Source: Arabidopsis thaliana (Eukaryota; Streptophyta; Magnoliopsida; Brassicales; Brassicaceae). Taken from it: a DNA stretch of 64,000 nucleotides. Numbering within the stretch: the first letter of the stretch is position 1; every line of letters begins with the position of its first letter. Both the position numbers and the translations under genes were made by a program. The notes beneath the pieces are model-generated. The model searched no databases and had not been told where the DNA came from. It saw nothing but the letters and a program-made list of their open reading frames with translations. Of this stretch, positions 48,246-58,403 are shown in pieces. The stretch covers positions 4,898,001 to 4,962,000 of the forward strand of contig NC_003070.9 in NCBI RefSeq assembly GCF_000001735.4. The letters are read 5' to 3'.

Positions 48246-48488
48246 TGAAAGCAACGATCTCTTAAACGACGCAGTTTAGCTAAGTAGCAAGTATCAAATA
48301 AGATAAGAATATGCAGAATCTTAACTTGTGCGATACAAAGAGAACCTTTGAGCCAACAAGCTTTACAGTTCAAATATAGATATCAAATTCTTTGTATTCG
48401 ATTTAAACATGATTATTAAGACAATCCAACGAAAACTAGTAACCAAGAAGAGACCCTGAGTTCAGCCTTGTGCCACTGTTTCAAGCAT

Positions 48489-49312
48489 CTGCAATCATAC
48501 AACAAATATTTTCTTGTAAGAGATTATGATACAAAAGAAACCCTACACTTTAGAACATACGCAGAGGCGAGGGATCGCAACCGACTAGTTTTTAGACAAC
48601 AAATGCCTATGCCCTTAAAATTTTTAGTTACTTTGAATAGTTCTGATCTTCTACTCAACCTTATCTCCTATGCGTTATTCTAAATTTTCCTTCAGCTTTG
48701 CTTATATAAACCGAAAAAAAATGCATGTAGTAGCCACATTCTCCACTATCTATACGCTACATACCAGAGTTACAAAATCATTTGAATAGAGGATTAAACT
48801 TGGGGTGAGAAGCATGTAATTTGATCAAGACCATTGATTCCTTCAGGCATTTTAAAAGCTATATAACCAACTGCACCCAAATGATGCAAAGGAGCTCACC
48901 AAAAATACGATCTTGCACAACATTCACTACATTCTCAATCTATCCTCTCTTTCAAGTGTTCTTTTGATCACAATATACAAAAGCTAAGCAAGACAATACT
49001 TTGATCAAGATTCAAGACAAATTCACAAACTTAAGCTGGAGCTAACTACGCCAAATCTTAGAGATAACAAATGGAAAGAAACTAAGGATCACTTTGCAAT
49101 AAAAACATTTCACAACATTCTCAGGTTTAAGCGAGTTATACAAAAACAAAAGAAATCAGTTTTATATGTAAGCATAAAAACTAAGCACTCATACACTAAC
49201 TAAACGCAAAGATCAATTTAACATAGACGAGAAACTACATCTCTACGTTCCAATCAAACGAAGAAAAATTCAAAATTAGCGACACAAAATGAATCAATCA
49301 TCAAAGATTTAC
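48489..49312 (-). other. Possible 3' UTR intron of the B12 gene
   Basis: On the minus strand GATGAG/gtaaat follows the B12 stop codon by 24 nt, and a good T-rich acceptor (ATTGCAG) ends at 48489. The 824 nt between have no coding potential. An exon from 48488 leftwards would finish the 3' UTR. Inferred from splice motifs only. Confidence 0.4.
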
Positions 49313-49336
49313 CTCATCGAAGAAGAAAGATGCTCT

Positions 49337-49558
49337 TCAGTGAGACGGAGCAGTCTGTTCCTGGTGGTGGTGAGATGATTTGGAAGGAGCCAAAGCTTTG
49401 TTGTAGATCTGCTCACCGACGAGATAAACGCAGAAGGCGGCGACGCCGATTCCAAGTCCGGGAAGAGCGTGTCTCATTTGATTCGAAAGCATCGGATGCT
49501 TCCTCCATTCATCTCTTCGCCGGAAAAATTCGCCGGTTGTTCCCAAAGGCTTCGCCAT
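49337..49558 (-). CDS. Mitochondrial complex I subunit B12 (NDUFB3-like)
   Basis: Single exon, 73 residues: MAKPLGTTGEFFRRRDEWRK, then HPMLSNQMRHALPGLGIG and one membrane span (GIGVAAFCVYLVGEQIYNKA), ending in a His/Gln-rich tail. The short length, the N-terminal RRRDEWRKHP and the single span match plant B12 (NDUFB3) accessory subunits of NADH:ubiquinone oxidoreductase. These sit in the membrane arm in the inner mitochondrial membrane and have no catalytic role. The ATG at 49558 is chosen because the upstream frame has no ATG and does not resemble the family. I recall the locus as At1g14450. Confidence 0.9.
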   Translation of the reverse strand: MAKPLGTTGEFFRRRDEWRKHPMLSNQMRHALPGLGIGVAAFCVYLVGEQIYNKALAPSKSSHHHQEQTAPSH

Positions 49559-49645
49559 TTTCTCAGGTATTCGATTAATCTCCTGCGACCGTACTATTCC
49601 TCTTAACTTTCTTCTCAAATGACAAATCATGGGCTTCTTTGATGT

Positions 49646-49688
49646 ATATGGGCTTTAAATTTATTTTTTGTCGTCATATGGGCTTTAA
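49646..49688 (-). repeat. Poly(A) micro-insertion with 13-bp direct repeats
   Basis: ATATGGGCTTTAA is at 49646-49658 and 49676-49688. The 17-nt insert is ATTTATTTTTTGTCGTC; on the minus strand it reads GACGAC then an A-rich tract. It lies just upstream of the B12 gene. Confidence 0.6.
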
Positions 49689-49984
49689 CTTTAGGTTATC
49701 ATTTGGGCTTCTTTTGAAAAAAAATCGGAAAATAATAATGTCGTAAACTAGTTTTCTTATGGTTCTCTTTAATATCAAAATATAATGTCGGAAATAAGTA
49801 ATTAAGTTTAATAATATTGCATAGCATCATATATAAATTATATCAGAAATCTATCATTGTAGAGTTGTTATTATTTATTTCTTGTTAAACAGAAAATAAA
49901 TACAAATGGTAAATCATAGTGAAACATCTACTGATCTTTCTAGCTTATGACTCTGGTTTATGGGAAGACAACATAGTGATCTCA

Positions 49985-50278
49985 TCAGAAAAAAATGTCT
50001 TCAGGCATAAACATGGTGTTCTTGTCGTTAGCGGCTTGGCTTGGTGGATGATGACCATGTCCTGGAGGAGGAGGATCTTTTGCAGGAGAAGATGGAACTG
50101 TTGGGCCTTTTCCTGGTGGTGAATGACCATGATAACCTGGAGGAGTATGTTTTGAAGGAGGATATGGAACTGTTTGGATTTTATCGGTTTCGTCGGTGAA
50201 CGGTCTGGCAATTGTTTGGACGGTTATTAGAAGAAGAAGAAACAGAGCAATCTTCATTGTTTTTGCAGAGAACTTCAT
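49985..50278 (-). CDS. Small secreted proline/histidine/glycine-rich protein
   Basis: 97 residues with an ATG at 50278. Residues 1 to about 24 form a classic signal peptide (MKIALFLLLLITVQTIA), with likely cleavage before RPFTDE. The mature part is rich in Pro, His and Gly (PPSKHTPPGYHGHSPPGKGP, DPPPPGHGHHPP) and ends in an acidic, hydrophobic tail, MFMPEDIFF. The Pro runs suggest hydroxyproline glycosylation in the cell wall; the tail might be a processed peptide, but this is a guess. I do not recognise the family. Codon periodicity and the signal peptide support a real gene. A leader with TATA-like DNA lies near 50310-50400. Confidence 0.7.
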   Translation of the reverse strand: MKFSAKTMKIALFLLLLITVQTIARPFTDETDKIQTVPYPPSKHTPPGYHGHSPPGKGPTVPSSPAKDPPPPGHGHHPPSQAANDKNTMFMPEDIFF

Positions 50279-50456
50279 GATTTCTTGTTGTTGAGCTTAC
50301 TTGTATTGTATATATGGATTTGTAATTTGTATGTAGCCAGTGATTGTTTTGCTTTGGTGAGTTCATGTGAGTATAAGTAGAGGTGGATTGAGTAAAATCG
50401 ATATCTTTGAAGATTGAATTAGTCAATAGTTTCACTTATTCAATCTCTTTGTTGTT

Positions 50457-50497
50457 ACCTAAATAGGTATTTTTTTTTGGTTGGTCAAACCTAAATA
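50457..50497 (-). repeat. Poly(A) micro-insertion with 9-bp direct repeats
   Basis: ACCTAAATA is at 50457-50465 and 50489-50497. The 23-nt insert contains nine T; on the minus strand it reads TTGACCAACC followed by an A-tract. Confidence 0.45.
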
Positions 50498-50561
50498 TTA
50501 TTTCTGTGATATTTTACCTTAAAAGAAATTTTAAAAGTTGACCAAAAACAATAAATAATAT

Positions 50562-50602
50562 AAACAAATACTAAACTTTTTTTATATAACAAACAAATAC
50601 TA
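50562..50602 (-). repeat. Poly(A) micro-insertion with 12-bp direct repeats
   Basis: AAACAAATACTA is at 50562-50573 and 50591-50602, with 17 nt (AACTTTTTTTATATAAC) between. Confidence 0.4.
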
Positions 50603-50961
50603 GTATTCTACTAACTTGATACAAGTATGAAAAATCGCTTTATTAATATTCTCGTAAGAATTATATTATATGTATCTAGTAAGATGCTTTTACATATTTC
50701 TGCTCCTCCTCGTATATATGTAGGCAGGCACTATCCGTATAATTTTTGCAATAATCATTTTCATAAATGTTTCGAAACAAATCCTCCAATACATACACTA
50801 AAGCAATAAAACAGTAACTTTTCTATCAAATTGAGTACTCTAAAAAAAATTACAAATCTTATCATTTACTTATTTTGCTATCAAATTCAACATTAGCATA
50901 TAATTACTTTTAACTTTCCTATATTTTTCAATAAACAGTAAATATCTCATAGTAACTTTTC

Positions 50962-53900
50962 TTACTTCCTTGGCCTAGCACATGCACTGAACAAGGAGAA
51001 ACGTCTCTCTCGACTTCTTCGTGATCGCATAGAAGTCCCTTTGATCTATAATCAAGTAATCAAAAACGTCAGATAAATAGATAAATTATTTTTTGGTTGA
51101 TTGCAACTTTAAACAAGATTTTGTGAATTTAACTCACTTTGGTTCTTCTTGGAGACTTTTGTGTGTTCCAACAGAAAAGCAGACTGCAAACTCCTCTCCC
51201 TGATTCTGATTCATATCCTCTGCACAAACCAAACAAAACAATTGTTTATTATGAAGATCTTACTTATTCGGTTTTCTCTTCACTGAAGCAAGATTACTTA
51301 CAGATTGTCTTTGTTGTTTGTGAAGTTACTATTGTGTAGTAAGCTTGGAGAAACAGGACAATGTTCCATTCTTTTACCACTCTGATTCTCCTGAAACTCA
51401 CCCATTTCACAAATCTTCAAGACTTTAACTCCATTGGTGTCTTCTTGAGGTAGAATTTGGTTCCTTTCGGGTTTTAACCGGCCTTGTGAACCAGGAGTCT
51501 TCTGTAACCACTCAGTTTCTAATCTCTGTTCTTGGATGATTGCTTCAATCCTTTTCATTGGAATCTCATTCCCACTTTCAGTATATGAACTAGTTGTCAC
51601 TGCTATTTGTCTGGTCTGCTTGGAGTTGAGTAACTCAGTTTCAGACAAGAGGATTATCCTGACCTCTACGTTTCGCCGTAGTACCATTTCAATCGAGTTT
51701 GTGATACTGCTTACAAACCTTTCAGCTCTCGCTTTGATCTCTCCTTCTCCAAATGCAATATAAGCAACTAGAATACCTGCAACGAAAAATCTATTAGTAT
51801 GCTTAGAGTTTTTTCCTTAAAGTGTAAAGTGATTTAAATAATTTTTCGGCTTACCTTCAACTTCACTGATAGATAAAAGCTTCCCATGAGCATATAGAAG
51901 CTGCTTCAATGTCTTTGAATGACATCTATCTACACACTTTATCCAAATATCATTTAGTTTCTCTGAATTTCTGCAAGTAAGCGTCATGGTGCTTGCCGTT
52001 GTATCGTCATGTGAGGCCATGGAAGTGTCACTCTCTAAAACTTCGCTAGAAGAGGAGGACAATTTCACTTCACGAACGAGGTTTCCACTTTTTCTTATGG
52101 AAGTTGGGGAGGCTGTATTACTACATTGAAGGCCTGATCTCTGTTTGTAAGCAATAACTTCTCTTGAAATGCTTTCTTCAGTTGCTCTAGAGCTTTGCCT
52201 TCTACTGCTACCGGTATGTGTGGTTCCAGGAGAAGGCATTGAACCAAGCTGAAGCAAGGTAGCTATGAACCATGTTGAACGATCAGTAGAAACTCTAAGC
52301 TGCTTCTCAGCCTCAGAAAGAAGTTTCAAAGCATGCTTTAGTCTCTCCAAATCCGCTTCAGTCACTACAAAAAAAACAACAAAAACAGAACAATACTTAG
52401 CTGTTTCATTCAAGATAATGAGAACTAAACAACTTTGAAGTTTCAGATACTCACAGTTCCTTCTATCAAGAAAGGCTTCGCTGTATTTTTCGTCCAAAGC
52501 CTTGTATGCTCCAGCAATGATATCCATGATAAGACTGGCTAGTTGAGACATCATGAGTATTGGATCAGCTCCCAAGTCCAGTAACTCTCTAGCTTTCTTA
52601 ACGGTCTCTGCCGTGTCAGAAGACAACGCTAATTCCAAGAGTTCAAGCAATTTATCATCTGAAACAACACCAACCTGCACAAACACCAGTAGTCACATTT
52701 ACATTACTCATTGGTCCAAGTTTTACCCAATGCAAAGGAAAGGAAACATAGAACAAACAAAAAAACTTACAAGCTCATTTACAAGATCAACGGTGATTCG
52801 TTTTCCCATCAAACTCAACTGCTCTAACATGGTTTCAGCATCTCGAAGCGAGCCATCAGCATTCAAAGCAATCAGGTCCAACGCCTGTGATTCCACATCT
52901 AGATTTTCATCTGAAGCAATCTTCCTTAGTCTCACAACAATGTCACCATCTCTGACTTTGTTGAAGATGTACTTCTGGCACCTTGACTGAATGGTCCGAG
53001 GAACATTGTCAAGGTCAGTCGTGATACATACAAAGACAAATTTCTGCAGAGGGTTCTCAAGAAACTTGAGTAAAGATAGCCAAGTCCTAGATGGTAATAA
53101 ATGACACTCATCTATAACAAAAACCTTGTATCTTTGAGAACTCTGAGGAGCTAATGTCAACAATTTTTTCAAAAGGTACCTAACTTTCTCGGCTCCATTC
53201 TTCTTACCAGCATCAAGTTCCAATAAATCCCTACTTTTCCCTAGCATGTAATCACTACATTCTTTGCAGTACCCACAAGGTTTCATTTCTTCAGTGACCA
53301 CATCACAATTCAAGGCGGCCGAAAGAATTCTCGCGGTAGATGTCTTCCCAGTACCTCTAGGACCTTGGAAAAGATAAACATGAGCAACCCTACCCTTCTT
53401 CACAGCGTTCATTAGTGATTGAACAACTATACTCTGCCCAATCAGTTCATCAAAGAACATTGGCTTGTACTTTTGGCTCAAGCTCTGAATACTTTCCGGT
53501 GTACTTCCTCCTTCTTCCTCTTCTTCTCTTTCTCCATCCTGACTCTTACAACAACTAGACCATCTCCTCCCATCTAATCTACTCTGAGCTTCTAAATCAA
53601 TCTCTCCAAAATCAGTAGAAAGATCATCATCACTATACCCAATTCCTATAGATGACCCTCCTCTACTATCACCACCATATTTGAGCAAAGGTAAAACACC
53701 TTTTGCACTTCTTAAAGCAAGCTTCTGTTTATTAAACCTCCCAGAGGAATGCCTATGTCTACGATACACAGATTGACTCCCACATAAAATGCTACTTCCT
53801 TTCCTCCTAAGAGTATCCGAAAACGAAGGAGAGCAACAACTCCTACATCCACCTCTATGTTTCAGATTCCTCTTAGTCCAATAAAAAGGAATCCCACAAC

Positions 53901-54750
53901 CTTGTCTCCCTTTAAAATCCAAGTTATCATCATCCAACTCATCATCACCATCCTCCCAAGATCCAACAGTGCTAGGATTACGGATACCATACATATTATA
54001 TGAGCTAGTCGACAATGCAGGTGTACTGTTACAAGTATGAGAAGAATCCTCTCTCTTACTAGTACCTCTCAGGAACTTAGAAGAAGAACGTGACCAGTTC
54101 TTGCGCTTTAGTTTCAAAAGCAAAGGAGATGATACTTTAGTGGGGAAATTCTCAGAGTTGCTAAAATCCTCTGTTTCATCAGATTCATCTCTCACTACAC
54201 TTAAACCTGATGCAACGTGAAGATGATGACTTGGAAAGTTCCTAGCTTTCGCAGTGCTTTTTCTTCCGATACTCAAATCCAATTCCTTACTCTTCTTCTT
54301 GATAAAACCACTCTTTCGAATCATCGAAGCAGATCGAGTTTCCTCAAGACACGAATCTCCACCATTCCTCGCGTCACTCACATCATCATCATCGTCATCA
54401 TCATCATTGAGACTAGCTTGGATCCAAGACGTTTCATCTTCACCCTCAGTCTTCTCGCTTGAAGTTCTCTGAGTCTTCCAATTATACAAAAACACCTTCT
54501 TCTCCTTCTCCTTCCCGTTATTCCCAAAGACTCGACTACTCGGAAACTGAGAATCTAACTGATTGTTACTGAGAATCTCGACGTTGTTGCTCGCCGGCGG
54601 CTCAACGACGAATCTCGAGGAAGTAAGAGGAGATTTCCATGAGGAAGTGGTTCCAGGATCGCGTAAACCTTTAGAAGCAACTTTCCTGATATGAGTAAGC
54701 TCCTTCTTCAGATGCAATTTGCTCGGATCCGAAATCCTTAAACCCGACAT
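50962..54750 (-). CDS. STIL1: STICHEL-like 1, AAA ATPase similar to DNA polymerase III gamma/tau
   Basis: Six exons, 54750-52771, 52674-52455, 52364-51855, 51776-51302, 51219-51138 and 51045-50962, give 1116 residues, the length I recall for STICHEL-like 1 (At1g14460). Residues 1-420 are a low-complexity, Ser/Asp-rich plant region with an aspartate run coded by a GAT-type repeat (54379-54408). The clamp-loader AAA module starts near 440 (YKPMFFDELIGQ). It has Walker A GPRGTGKTST at 463-472, a four-Cys zinc site (C..CGYCKEC), Walker B VFVIDECH and the SRC arginine-finger motif. Coiled-coil and basic segments follow, ending ACARPRK. STICHEL itself controls trichome branching. Despite the resemblance to bacterial gamma/tau, no role in DNA replication is shown, and this paralogue's function is unknown. 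Confidence 0.93.
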
Positions 54751-56079
54751 TTTTCTTTCTTTCTCTCCAGAAAACAAATCTTACATAGTTTTAGACTAAT
54801 CTTCTCCGAACTATTTAGTATAGTCACACCGGAAATTGCGCAGGTGATACCAAGAATCTTTTTAAGAAGAAACAGAAGATGTGAGAGCGAAAGGATGAGA
54901 GTGGGAGAGATGAAGAAAGAGATTACTGAAGAAATTCAAAAAATTCACGGTGATTGGCTGATTGATTTGCTTTTTATCAAACAAAAATAAAAGAATGAAT
55001 AAAATAATTAAAAAAAGACACGAAAAGAAATGTGAAAAAGTGAAAAATGGGTCGGAAGGAGCGGTGACGCTCGGGATTCTCCTTCTTCTGGTCTCTCTGT
55101 GTCAGATCTAAAACAAGTCTTCACTCTTCTCACGCCTCTTCAGTCTTCACTGTCTTTTTTCTTTTTGTTGCCCAAAATAAATTGGAGAACAAATAATTTT
55201 TTCTTTTAGTTGCATTCATAACAAAATATAGATATAGGAGTATTATCTTTTCTGTGACAAATGTCTTCAGTCTTTAGATCTCACGTCTGATCTGTTTTAT
55301 TGTTTGGTCCGTTTGAAATGTCGTCCAACAAAAACGAATTAAACATCACATGCCTATTTTACTGCCATTGTTTTTCTTAGAATACTTATATTTTCTTACA
55401 TTATTAAAAGAGTTTTGCTTTTGCTTTTTTTTCCTCTTTATGATCGTGTTAATATATAGTACACACAAATATGTGTATTTACATGCATATGAACAAAGCT
55501 CTTGGGTCCTTATAGTTTTGTGTTCTTTTAATCATGCATTATAATAATTCATACATGCAAAAACAAACTAACGGTGAATATGCACATGCCCACTATTTTG
55601 TATGTTTTCGAAGTTTTCTTTCTGGCTCTCAAATTGATTCATTAGTCTTGTAAGCAAACGTTGTCTCCATGTTATTTTGGATAATATAACATGTAGTCAT
55701 GTAGAGAATACCCAAGGAGGAATCAAAGTCAAGCGACAGATTAATAATATCATAGATGGTCCTGTTCTTTTTTGTAATTAGAAGGAAAGAGTATGTACAT
55801 ATCCTATGAAAATATCATGATTAACTATTAGTGATACTTTATTAATTCAATAATTAATACTACCTTTTTCTTAATGATTAACCAATTGATTAATGTGCTT
55901 AATGTTGTTGTTACATTAACCAATCGTCCTACATTTAATGGGCCTAATACTAAATAATGGGCCTTAACGAGCTTATCATGTTCAGTTATAAACTCAAATA
56001 TTTTTTAAAAAAATCTTCTTCCACTTGAATACGAAACACGGAAACACTAACGAGGAAGAGAACGTGAAGCTATATATAT
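54751..56079. other. Divergent promoter region of STIL1 and the PPR gene
   Basis: 1.3 kb, AT-rich. The STIL1 leader and promoter occupy the left part. The PPR gene start is preceded by a TATATATATA tract that lies too close to the ATG to be a normal TATA box. No gene is seen; the frame at 55350-55544 is AT-rich and unsupported. Confidence 0.45.
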
Positions 56080-57702
56080 ATGTCTCGAGAGCTCACTGTA
56101 TCTCTTGCCGCCATAGCTTCACAAGCTCTAACATTTCCTCAATTAAACCAAATCCATGCTCAGCTCATTGTATTCAATTCTCTTCCTCGACAAAGCTACT
56201 GGGCTTCGCGTATAATCAGCTGCTGCACGCGCCTCCGTGCGCCGTCTTACTACACGCGGCTCATTTTCGATTCAGTGACATTCCCTAATGTCTTCGTTGT
56301 CAATTCCATGTTTAAATACTTCTCGAAGATGGATATGGCGAATGATGTTCTTCGTCTGTATGAACAAAGATCTCGTTGTGGGATTATGCCTGACGCTTTT
56401 TCTTTCCCTGTTGTGATCAAATCGGCTGGGAGATTCGGGATTTTGTTTCAGGCCCTTGTTGAGAAGTTGGGATTTTTTAAGGACCCTTATGTGAGGAATG
56501 TGATAATGGATATGTATGTGAAGCATGAGTCAGTGGAGAGTGCACGCAAAGTGTTCGATCAAATTTCTCAGAGAAAGGGTTCTGACTGGAATGTGATGAT
56601 TTCTGGGTATTGGAAATGGGGAAACAAGGAGGAAGCTTGTAAGTTGTTCGATATGATGCCAGAGAATGATGTGGTTTCTTGGACGGTGATGATTACTGGT
56701 TTTGCAAAGGTTAAGGATTTGGAAAATGCGAGGAAGTATTTTGATCGGATGCCGGAGAAGAGTGTTGTTTCTTGGAACGCTATGCTTTCAGGTTATGCTC
56801 AAAATGGTTTTACAGAGGATGCTCTGAGATTGTTTAACGATATGTTGAGACTTGGAGTTAGGCCAAATGAGACCACATGGGTCATTGTTATTTCCGCATG
56901 TTCTTTCCGTGCTGATCCTTCCCTCACTCGTTCACTAGTAAAACTGATTGATGAGAAGAGAGTCCGTTTGAATTGCTTTGTGAAGACAGCATTGCTTGAT
57001 ATGCATGCTAAGTGCAGAGATATTCAATCTGCTAGAAGAATTTTCAACGAGTTAGGTACGCAGAGGAATCTTGTGACTTGGAATGCTATGATATCTGGAT
57101 ACACTAGAATCGGGGATATGAGTTCGGCTAGGCAGCTTTTTGATACAATGCCTAAGCGAAATGTTGTTTCTTGGAATTCTCTGATAGCTGGGTATGCTCA
57201 CAACGGGCAAGCTGCACTAGCCATTGAGTTTTTCGAAGATATGATTGATTATGGAGATTCCAAACCGGATGAAGTAACAATGATTAGTGTTCTCTCGGCT
57301 TGTGGACACATGGCTGATCTAGAATTGGGTGATTGCATTGTAGATTACATTCGTAAGAACCAAATCAAGCTTAATGATTCAGGATACAGGTCTTTGATCT
57401 TCATGTATGCTAGGGGTGGAAACCTGTGGGAAGCAAAACGGGTGTTTGACGAAATGAAGGAAAGAGATGTTGTCTCTTATAACACTTTATTCACAGCTTT
57501 TGCAGCTAACGGAGACGGGGTTGAAACGCTGAATTTACTCTCAAAGATGAAAGACGAAGGTATTGAGCCTGACCGTGTGACTTACACTAGTGTCTTGACG
57601 GCTTGTAACCGTGCAGGATTACTCAAAGAAGGCCAGAGAATATTCAAATCAATAAGAAATCCACTGGCGGATCATTATGCTTGTATGGATTTGTTGCGCT
57701 GA
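56080..57702 (+). CDS. Pentatricopeptide repeat protein, PLS class, truncated E region
   Basis: Single exon, 540 residues. About a dozen PPR motifs run from about residue 50 to 515, in the P-L-S pattern of the plant-specific class (SWNAMLSGYAQNGFTEDALRLF, SWTVMITGFAKVKDLENARK). PLS proteins bind organelle RNA, usually for C-to-U editing when followed by E, E+ or DYW domains. Here the protein stops just as the E motif should begin: ...DHYACMDLLR-stop instead of the usual HYACMVDLLGR. It has a plausible N-terminal organelle targeting region (ELTVSLAAIASQ). The intact length matches what I recall for At1g14470 (540 residues). It may still bind RNA but probably cannot recruit the editing machinery alone. 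Confidence 0.92.
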   Translation: MSRELTVSLAAIASQALTFPQLNQIHAQLIVFNSLPRQSYWASRIISCCTRLRAPSYYTRLIFDSVTFPNVFVVNSMFKYFSKMDMANDVLRLYEQRSRCGIMPDAFSFPVVIKSAGRFGILFQALVEKLGFFKDPYVRNVIMDMYVKHESVESARKVFDQISQRKGSDWNVMISGYWKWGNKEEACKLFDMMPENDVVSWTVMITGFAKVKDLENARKYFDRMPEKSVVSWNAMLSGYAQNGFTEDALRLFNDMLRLGVRPNETTWVIVISACSFRADPSLTRSLVKLIDEKRVRLNCFVKTALLDMHAKCRDIQSARRIFNELGTQRNLVTWNAMISGYTRIGDMSSARQLFDTMPKRNVVSWNSLIAGYAHNGQAALAIEFFEDMIDYGDSKPDEVTMISVLSACGHMADLELGDCIVDYIRKNQIKLNDSGYRSLIFMYARGGNLWEAKRVFDEMKERDVVSYNTLFTAFAANGDGVETLNLLSKMKDEGIEPDRVTYTSVLTACNRAGLLKEGQRIFKSIRNPLADHYACMDLLR

Positions 57703-58403
57703 GTTGATAAGCAAATAGATTAATCAGCCAAAGGTAGAATGTACAGTCCCTAAGAAATTGCCAATGGATGCACGCTCCTCAATGCCAGTCTTACATCAGG
57801 TGAGCATAATCTGTATTTGAATTGATTTAATATAAAGTTCAAAAAAATTTCCTTACAACCTAGGAAAAGGATAGAACCCAAAATTAAAACTAATACTAAA
57901 GTCCCACTCTTGTCAATGTAATAATATGGTCGTCTGGTTAGACCCCACTTTTTGCCTTTTTTTGTTTCTTTAGTTGCTTCTTCTCCCATTTAACATTCCG
58001 TGTGAATAGGATATCCTTAAAGTGGTTTCTATGTGATTTCTTGGGTCTTTTCTTTGTTATTTCTTACATGTGAGTGCTTCCCTAAAGTTCACTTTTGTTT
58101 TGTCTACCATTCTGTGTGGGTTCACTTATTTACTGGTTTTTGCTTCGAAGCTTCCTCCTGAAACTCCCAAGCTTGCCACTTTATTTTGTTTAAGAATGTG
58201 TATATAATCTGAATTGTGGGTTAGGGCAACGAAACCACAGTAGAAAACCAACATCTGCAGAAAGGAAACTATCTCCTGAAAAGAAAAACAAACTTCTTTG
58301 TTCCTGTTTATATTGTTCTCTTTCTCAATTATATCAGTTTTGCGGAGTTTCTATTATATAACTGTGTCTTGATCACTGAGTTTCTGCCTAAATTTTTTTT
58401 TCT
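57703..58403. other. Intergenic region between the PPR and ankyrin genes
   Basis: The first about 110 bp look like a decayed PPR E-motif tail. The rest is 3' UTR and the promoter and leader of the ankyrin gene. The minus-strand frame at 57750-57989 is not supported. Confidence 0.45.

Larger units (their letters stand above)
42764..48300. other. 5.5 kb AT-rich intergenic region
   Basis: The left end is ZHD4 leader and promoter. The rest has no recognisable gene; the open frames are short and AT-rich. It contains A/T homopolymers, an imperfect short duplication around a T-tract at 44653-44697 and two perfect micro-insertions at 48135-48245. The right end may carry a distal 3' exon of the B12 gene. 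No transposon with clear ends is seen. Confidence 0.5.
50279..50961. other. Intergenic region between the small secreted protein gene and STIL1
   Basis: Contains the promoter and leader of the secreted protein gene, two micro-insertions and the presumed STIL1 3' UTR. No further gene. Confidence 0.45.
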
